Part shown: in pieces, positions 53,544-58,610 of the stretch
How positions within the stretch are numbered: the stretch's first letter is position 1
Layout of the letters: each line of letters opens with the position of its first letter
Assembly: GCA_024231975.1 (NCBI GenBank)
Contig: JAAEQB010000077.1
Span: forward strand, 1-58,610
Direction of reading: 5' to 3'
DNA from: Allobosea sp.
GTDB lineage: Bacteria; Pseudomonadota; Alphaproteobacteria; Rhizobiales; Beijerinckiaceae
Length of the DNA stretch: 58,610 bases
Translations under genes and position numbers: made by a program
The notes under the pieces: model-generated
Database searches by the model: none
Seen by the model: the letters and a program-made list of their open reading frames with translations, nothing else
Told to the model about the DNA's origin: nothing

Positions 53544-54185
53544 TCAGGCGTTGATGCCTTCGCGCGATTTCAACAGCGCGTAATAGGCCCAGAGCAGGCG
53601 CGCGGCGACGCCGCGCCAGGGCCGCCAGGCTTCGGCGAGTTCAGTAAGCTCGGCCGGCTTCGGCCGCGCCGGCAGCGCGAAAGCGACCTTCGCCGCCTCC
53701 TGCACGGCGAGGTCGCCGGCGGCGAAGCCGTCGCGATGGCCGAGGCAGAACAGCAGATAGACATCCGCCGTCCACGGGCCGATGCCTGAGACGGCGGTCA
53801 TGTGGGCGTGGACGAACTCCGGGGTCGCCGTCTCCAGCGTAGAAAGATCGAGCCTGTTCTCGGCGATCGCCGCGGCGACGGCGCGCAGCGTCTTCTGCTT
53901 CGGGCGCGACAGGCCCGACAGCCGCATCTCCTCGTCGCTGGCGGCAAGGACGCGTTCCGGCGTCAGCGGGCTAAGCACGCTCTCGACCCGCATCCAGACG
54001 GCGCGGGCGCTCGCCACCGAGAGCTGCTGCGAGACGATGATCGAGGCCAGACTCAAAAATCCGCTCTCGCGCCGGCGCAGGGGCGGGATGCCGGTGCGGG
54101 CAATGATTTGCGCCCAGGCGGGATCGAGCGCGGCGAGGGCAGCCATGCCCTCTTCGAGATCGGCAGTACTCGAGATCGTGGTCAT
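53544..54185 (-). CDS. DNA-3-methyladenine glycosylase II (HhH-GPD)
   Basis: A 213-residue base-excision repair enzyme removing alkylated purines. The helix-hairpin-helix and catalytic Asp are in AVSGIGPWTADVYLLFCLGH and AGDLAV (Asp158). SLASIIVSQQLSVASARAVW is the substrate-pocket helix. It is of the short AlkA type without an N-terminal TBP-like domain. ATG 54185 is preferred over a GTG at 54203. Convergent with the HpaI-like gene. Confidence 0.92.
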   Translation of the reverse strand: MTTISSTADLEEGMAALAALDPAWAQIIARTGIPPLRRRESGFLSLASIIVSQQLSVASARAVWMRVESVLSPLTPERVLAASDEEMRLSGLSRPKQKTLRAVAAAIAENRLDLSTLETATPEFVHAHMTAVSGIGPWTADVYLLFCLGHRDGFAAGDLAVQEAAKVAFALPARPKPAELTELAEAWRPWRGVAARLLWAYYALLKSREGINA

Positions 54186-54274
54186 GCTGGCCGGACTTAT
54201 CACCGATCGTATGTCCGGTCTGTGTCAGGAGGCCGGACTTGGCGAGAGGGGCGAGGGACCATAGACAGGAGGCG

Positions 54275-55159
54275 ATGGCGTCGTCTTCTCCGATCTTCCG
54301 GTTCGCGCCCAGCCCGAACGGGCGGCTGCATCTCGGCCATGCCTATTCGGCGCTGATGAACGAGCGACTCGCTGCGCGTTTCCAGGGTGATCTGCTGCTG
54401 CGGATCGAGGATATCGACCTGACCCGCTGCCGAGCCGAGTTCGAGCAAGGCATTCGTGACGACCTTGCCTGGCTCGGGATTTCCTTTGGGCCAGAAGTCC
54501 GGCGGCAATCCCTGCATTTCGACGATTATCGCCAGGCGCTGGGCCGGCTCGAGGCGACAGGACTGGTCTATCCCTGCTTCTGCTCGCGCCAGGAGATCAA
54601 GGACCTCGTGCGCCGACGGGAGGCGACGACCGGAATTCCCTGGCAGCGCGATCCCGATGGTGCGCCGCTCTATCTGGGTACCTGCCCTGCCCTCGGCGAA
54701 GCCGAAATGCGCCGCCGCCGCGAAGCGGGTGAGCCGCATGTGCTGCGCCTCGCCATGGATCGCGCCCTGGCGCGACTGGCTGGCGAATCGCTCTCCTACC
54801 GGCTCTTCGACGAGGCTGGAGGGGAGCGCGAGATACCCGTCGATCCCAGGCGCTGGGGCGATGTCGTGCTGGCGCGCAAGGACGTGCCGACGAGCTATCA
54901 TCTCTCGGTGGTGGTCGACGATGCCTTACAGGGCGTCAGCCATGTGGTCCGAGGGCGGGATCTCGAAGCCGCGACCGACATCCACGTCCTGCTGCAGCAT
55001 CTGCTGAGGCTGCCGACGCCGCGCTATCACTTCCACCGGCTCCTCAGCGACGAGACCGGGCAAAAGCTGGCGAAGAGCCGATCATCCCGGAGCCTTGCCG
55101 ATCTGCGAGCGGACGGGGCGACGTCGGAGGCGATCCGGCGACAGCTCGGTTTCACGTGA
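54275..55159 (+). CDS. gluQ: Glutamyl-Q tRNA(Asp) synthetase (GluQRS)
   Basis: A 294-residue GluRS paralogue without an anticodon-binding domain. It attaches glutamate to queuosine-34 of tRNA(Asp). The HIGH-type motif is FAPSPNGRLHLGHAYSAL (HLGH at 19-22). The KMSKS-like loop is KLAKS (264-268), and the zinc site uses YPCFCSRQEI. The start is fixed by AGGAGG five bases before ATG 54275. A parS-like sequence covers the stop codon. Near the end (AIRRQLGFT) it looks complete. Confidence 0.94.
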   Translation: MASSSPIFRFAPSPNGRLHLGHAYSALMNERLAARFQGDLLLRIEDIDLTRCRAEFEQGIRDDLAWLGISFGPEVRRQSLHFDDYRQALGRLEATGLVYPCFCSRQEIKDLVRRREATTGIPWQRDPDGAPLYLGTCPALGEAEMRRRREAGEPHVLRLAMDRALARLAGESLSYRLFDEAGGEREIPVDPRRWGDVVLARKDVPTSYHLSVVVDDALQGVSHVVRGRDLEAATDIHVLLQHLLRLPTPRYHFHRLLSDETGQKLAKSRSSRSLADLRADGATSEAIRRQLGFT

Positions 55160-55163
55160 ATCG
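55148..55163. promoter_or_regulatory. Second parS-like site (13/16), overlapping the gluQ stop
   Basis: GGTTTCACGTGAATCG has the complete TTTCACGTGAA core and 13 of 16 matches to parS. The sequence is partly coding (GFT-stop), so a chance match is more likely than for the site at 38325. Confidence 0.25.
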
Positions 55164-55195
55164 CTGGTCGGCCGGGCACCGTCCCGGCAAGACGC

Positions 55196-56113
55196 TCAGC
55201 CGACGCCCAGAAAAGTCAGCCAGCCGACCGTGGTGAAGAGCGATAGCCCGGTCGAAAGCGCGATCGCGCTGGAGGCGTCGGCGACGCCCTGCTTGTAACG
55301 CTCGGCGAAGAGATAGGCGTTGATGCCGCAGGGGCAGGCGGCGAAGAGCACGGCGACGCCGGCCCAGGCGACCGGCATGGCGAAGACCTTCGTCGCCAGC
55401 AGGAAGACGATCAGCGGGTGCAGGATGAGCTTGAGGAAGCTGAGGATCGCGGACAGGCCGATGCCGGAGGCCAGGCCGTAGCGCCGCAGCGCGATGCCGA
55501 GGCTGACCAGGGCGCAGGGGACGGCGGCGCCCGCGATCAGATCGACGATCGACCAGAGCGGCGCCGGGATCAGGCCGACGATGGGGCGCACGGCGCTGCC
55601 GAGCAGGATGCCGACGACGATCGGATGGGTGAACAGGCGCCGGAGCAGCAGCAGAGGCGAGGTGCCCTTGCCTTCGGCGAGCAGGGTCGCGGCCGTCATG
55701 GTCACAGGCAGATGCACGGCCAGCAGCAGGCTGAGCGGGACCGCCCCGGCCTCGCCATAGGCTTTCAGGATCATTGGAATGCCGACGAAGACGGTGTTCG
55801 ACTGCGCCGCGGCGAAGCCGGAGACGACGAGTTCGGGGCCTTTGCGGGCGAACAGATGCTGCGCCACGAGCTGGGCGATCACCCAGACGATGGCGAGGCC
55901 GGTGAAATAGGAGATCCAGTAGCCCCAAGGCTGATCCGGCGGGATCGCAGCTGTCGCCAGCGTCTTGAACAGCAGGCAGGGGATGGCGAGGACGAAGACG
56001 AAATCGGAGAGGCCCTCGCCGGTGGTTTCCCGCAGCAGCTTCAGCCAGCGCGCGCCATAGCCGATGGCGATCAGGCCGAAGACGGGCAGGACGATGAGGA
56101 AGGACGATAGCAT
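55196..56113 (-). CDS. AEC-family transporter
   Basis: A 305-residue inner-membrane carrier with about ten hydrophobic helices in two groups. LVVSGFAAAQSNTVFVGIPM is the family hallmark in the first half. GAAVPCALVSLGIALRRYG, then ACPCGINAYLFAERYKQG, in the second match MdcF/auxin-efflux-like carriers of organic acids. The substrate is unknown. The gene lies between gluQ (convergent) and the M23 peptidase gene, 27 bases after the latter on the same strand. Confidence 0.92.
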   Translation of the reverse strand: MLSSFLIVLPVFGLIAIGYGARWLKLLRETTGEGLSDFVFVLAIPCLLFKTLATAAIPPDQPWGYWISYFTGLAIVWVIAQLVAQHLFARKGPELVVSGFAAAQSNTVFVGIPMILKAYGEAGAVPLSLLLAVHLPVTMTAATLLAEGKGTSPLLLLRRLFTHPIVVGILLGSAVRPIVGLIPAPLWSIVDLIAGAAVPCALVSLGIALRRYGLASGIGLSAILSFLKLILHPLIVFLLATKVFAMPVAWAGVAVLFAACPCGINAYLFAERYKQGVADASSAIALSTGLSLFTTVGWLTFLGVG

Positions 56114-56140
56114 CTGGCCCGCCGGGCAGGGGAACGCGAT

Positions 56141-58186
56141 TCAGCGCAATTGCGCGGTCTGGCCTCCGGCCTTTTCGATCAGGCCCAGGACTTCGTCGCG
56201 CTGGCGCTTGAACTCGACCAGCGCCTTGCCGTCGAGCTCGCGGCCGCGCGGCACCTTGATCTTCATCGGGTTGACGAAGTTGCCGTTGACCAGCACCTCA
56301 TAGTGCAAATGCGGCCCGGTCGAGAGGCCGGTATTGCCGAGGAAGCCGATCACCTGGCCCTGGCGGACCTTGACGCCCGGCGCGATGCCCTTGGCGAAGG
56401 CCGACTGGTGCGAATAGGCGGTGACGTATCCGTTGGCGTGCTGGATTTCGATGCGGCGGCCATAGCCGGAATCCCACTCCGCCTTGATGATCGTGCCGTT
56501 GCCGGCGGCCAGGATCGGCGTACCGATCTTGTTGGCCCAGTCGATGCCGGTATGCATCTTCGAATAGCGCATGATCGGGTGATAGCGCATGCCGAAGCCC
56601 GAGCGCATCTCGCCGTCGCTGATCGGCTTGCGCAGCAGGAACTTCTTCAGCGAGCGGCCATCGCTATCGAAATAATCGATCAGTCCGTCTTCGGGCGCCT
56701 GGTAGCGGAAGACCTGCCGCGTCTCGCCGTTGACGGTGAGGCTGGCCGAGAGGATCTCGGCGCGCTCGCCGCCGTCATCGTCGTCGGTGAAGATGACTTC
56801 GAGATTGTCGCCCCCGCGCACACGCTGCTGGAAGTCGAGGTCATAGGAGAAGATCCGGACGAGCTCGTCGATCAGCGGGCGCGGCAGGTCATGGCGCAAG
56901 CCGGTTTCGTAGAGGCTCTCATAGAGCCGCGCCCCGGTGCCGCCCTCCTCTTCCTCCTCCTCGCTCTCGTCGTCCTGCGCGCCCACTTGCGACTTCTGCG
57001 CCGGCCCGGCCATTTCGGCACGAGGCAAGGAGATCGGGACGAACAGTCCCTTGTCGTTGACCGCGACGGCGGCGGAGGGGCGGCCATTGTCGAGCAAGGC
57101 GACGCGGACGATCTGGCGGGGGTCGCCGGTGCGCGGGCCGGGTGCGAACAGGGCCTGCAGCACCTGGCCTTCCGGTAGGGCGGCGACCTTCACGCGGCCG
57201 TCGAAGGCCTTCATCATCGAGACGATCTGGTCGCGGCTGGCGCCGGCATTGCGCACCACCGTCTCAAAATTCTCGCCGCGGCGAGTGATCAGCAGCTTTT
57301 CCTCGACCTGCGGCTCGCGCGTGGCGGCCATCGGGGTCTTCGGCGCGTTGGTGACGTTTTCCGGGACGACGCGGACCTCGATGCCCGAGAAGGAGGTGTC
57401 GGTGGCGGGAGCGTAGGACAGGAGGTTGCCGGCGCCGCCGCCGGCGGCCTGGTTGCCCTGGGCCAAGGTGCGGCTCAGCATCAGCTGGGGTGGGATCGGC
57501 AGGGCGGCGCGACGGTCGGCGGCGGCGAGGTTGGCGCGCTCCTCCTCCATCTGGTTGACGACATCGGCGTCGGTCAGGTTGGCCTTGCTCGGTGCGATCG
57601 GCATGTCGGCGAGGTCGCGCTTGGTGATCGAGACGTCGGCATCCGCCATCTCGGTGACCGGCTCGGCATAGCGCTCGCCGCTAGGGGCGCCCTCGGCGAA
57701 GAGCCGCAGCGGATTGAAGGGCGGGATGTTGGCGGCATAGACGCCGCTGGTCAGCGACAGATTGGTCGAGAGCCGCACGAACGGGCGCACCCGGATGACC
57801 TCGCGATCGCCGATGCGCTGAGACATCGGCGCGCGCACGCTGTGCCGGGCCGAGGCGATCGGCTGCTCGGCGACGAGCTTGTCGCCCTTGCGGGCGCCGC
57901 CGCCGGCCGAGGTGGTCTGATGCGGGGTGACGGGTTCGGGGCGCTCGGCGAAGCTGGTGTCGCCGCGCACCGCGACCAGGATGGCGCCGCCGAGTAGCGC
58001 CGCGCCGCAGGAGCCGACGAGCAGGCAGGCGGCCAGCCAGCGCAGCGAGACGCCGCGGCGATCCATGCCGGCGGGCGTCGCGCCGGCCGGGGTGATCGGG
58101 GGCTCGATCCCGAGGTCGACGAGCAACGCCGTCGCTTCCGGCGTCAGCGGCTCATGCGGCGCTCTGAAATCCGGAGGGGCGTTCAT
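56141..58186 (-). CDS. M23-family (LytM) metallopeptidase, membrane-anchored
   Basis: A 681-residue envelope protein. A cytosolic N-terminus and one helix (WLAACLLVGSCGAALLGGAI, about 50-70) anchor it. A long periplasmic part contains LysM/OapA-like regions, and a highly acidic tract (DDESEEEEEE) lies near residue 405. The C-terminal peptidase has MHTGIDWANK (about 542) and GLSTGPHLHYEVLVNG (about 622), giving the His/Asp/His zinc set. It would act on peptidoglycan cross-links or as a regulator of amidases. The size is larger than typical EnvC/NlpD forms. Confidence 0.92.
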   Translation of the reverse strand: MNAPPDFRAPHEPLTPEATALLVDLGIEPPITPAGATPAGMDRRGVSLRWLAACLLVGSCGAALLGGAILVAVRGDTSFAERPEPVTPHQTTSAGGGARKGDKLVAEQPIASARHSVRAPMSQRIGDREVIRVRPFVRLSTNLSLTSGVYAANIPPFNPLRLFAEGAPSGERYAEPVTEMADADVSITKRDLADMPIAPSKANLTDADVVNQMEEERANLAAADRRAALPIPPQLMLSRTLAQGNQAAGGGAGNLLSYAPATDTSFSGIEVRVVPENVTNAPKTPMAATREPQVEEKLLITRRGENFETVVRNAGASRDQIVSMMKAFDGRVKVAALPEGQVLQALFAPGPRTGDPRQIVRVALLDNGRPSAAVAVNDKGLFVPISLPRAEMAGPAQKSQVGAQDDESEEEEEEGGTGARLYESLYETGLRHDLPRPLIDELVRIFSYDLDFQQRVRGGDNLEVIFTDDDDGGERAEILSASLTVNGETRQVFRYQAPEDGLIDYFDSDGRSLKKFLLRKPISDGEMRSGFGMRYHPIMRYSKMHTGIDWANKIGTPILAAGNGTIIKAEWDSGYGRRIEIQHANGYVTAYSHQSAFAKGIAPGVKVRQGQVIGFLGNTGLSTGPHLHYEVLVNGNFVNPMKIKVPRGRELDGKALVEFKRQRDEVLGLIEKAGGQTAQLR

Positions 58187-58495
58187 CGGGCGTCTGGCGA
58201 ATCCATTGATACGCCCGAGGGCGCCGAGTCGAAGCCGCGGATGGGCCCGATCCCTGTCTTATATAGAGCAGAGACCATGCCCCCGTCCCGCGCGGGAATC
58301 AATCTCGGGCTGATCCCGAGGAGGCGCCTGCGCGGCCAGCGCGGCTAGTGAGAAAAAAATGCGGCTGTTTGCGGGCGGGCTTCTTCCGGGCGGTCCTGTC
58401 GCGCGGCCGGAAAGCGCAAAAGGCCACCAAAATGCCCGGAAATCGCAAGCCGGATAAAAAAATGCGGTCTTGTCGAAAAACTTTCAAGAAGCGTG
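58187..58495. other. Gene-free upstream region of the M23 gene and stable-RNA promoter
   Basis: No convincing gene. It has TATATA near 58259 on the way to the M23 start (possible minus-strand promoter) and two direct repeats AAAAAAATGCGG (58354 and 58457). The right part is A-rich for this genome and may act as an upstream activating element for the promoter at 58496. Confidence 0.5.
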
Positions 58496-58525
58496 TTGAC
58501 AGTCTGAGCGGGGTCCCCCTATAAA
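58496..58525 (+). promoter_or_regulatory. Strong sigma-70 promoter, probably of an rRNA operon
   Basis: TTGACA (58496-58501) and TATAAA (58520-58525) with 18 bases between, close to full consensus. A GC-rich discriminator (GCGGCC) and A-rich sequences upstream are typical of rRNA or tRNA promoters under growth-rate control. The 85 bases to the window edge contain no coding frame with a ribosome site. The rRNA genes themselves would lie outside the window. Confidence 0.65.
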
Positions 58526-58610
58526 GCGGCCATCGAGACGGCGCCGCCGCTGGCGGGGCCGCTCTACTGCGCTTCAAGGGAACGTTGGGCTTCGCCGCCG
58601 ACCAGGTCGG

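Overview
This is a high-GC, gene-dense stretch of chromosome from an alphaproteobacterium, most likely of the order Hyphomicrobiales (Rhizobiales). The markers are an AcpXL/LpxXL very-long-chain acyl cluster for lipid A, a zeta-type F1-ATPase inhibitor, a large (about 1,600 residue) NAD-dependent glutamate dehydrogenase, DUF2794, an IalB-family protein and a ccmABCDG cytochrome c locus. A Bosea-like genus would fit, but that is inference from gene content. I see about 62 protein genes. There is no prophage, insertion sequence, CRISPR array or tRNA.

Left part (1-12300): the 5' part of ftsK leaves the left edge. Then come a small ABM-fold protein, a glnK-amtB nitrogen operon with a sigma-54-type promoter and a good terminator, a TesB thioesterase divergent from a Ubi-type FAD monooxygenase, a dispersed inverted repeat, and the NAD-glutamate dehydrogenase followed by a Trm112-like zinc protein. 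A structured region at 12301-12460 carries a terminator that points to the minus strand, where no protein gene exists. It is the best candidate here for an undescribed small RNA.

Middle part (12600-35500): mostly housekeeping genes. DUF2794 and a Bax-inhibitor-like protein converge on a shared terminator. A YbbA/YbbP-type ABC exporter is divergent from a TesA-type esterase. Next come an aldo/keto reductase, ThpR, PhhB, a GNAT/DUF6875 pair, an RluA-type synthase, ftsY-yciB, oxidoreductases, IalB, RlmN, a PAP2 phosphatase, gamma-glutamyltransferase, and a lemA-TPM-TPM group whose first TPM gene has a second copy of the dispersed repeat in its 5' end.

Lipid A region (35598-42356, minus strand): acpXL-fabZ-fabF2-fabF1-SDR-[ParE-type toxin/antitoxin]-adh-[34-codon ORF]-lpxXL. 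The genes would build a very-long-chain hydroxy acyl chain on AcpXL and transfer it to lipid A. Three features stand out: a toxin-antitoxin pair with its own operator-like palindrome inside the cluster, a ketosynthase-like protein lacking the catalytic Cys and one His, and a tiny ORF coupled to lpxXL.

Right part (42500-58610): acnA; ccmAB and ccmCDG split by two small genes; a purC...purSQ cluster holding a lipoprotein and an ankyrin gene; the ATPase inhibitor zeta; an HpaI-type aldolase; a DNA glycosylase; GluQRS; an AEC transporter; and a large M23 peptidase. The right edge holds a near-consensus TTGACA-18-TATAAA promoter with an A-rich upstream region, probably for a stable-RNA (rrn) operon just outside the window. 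Two sites resemble the ParB-binding parS consensus (38325 and 55148).
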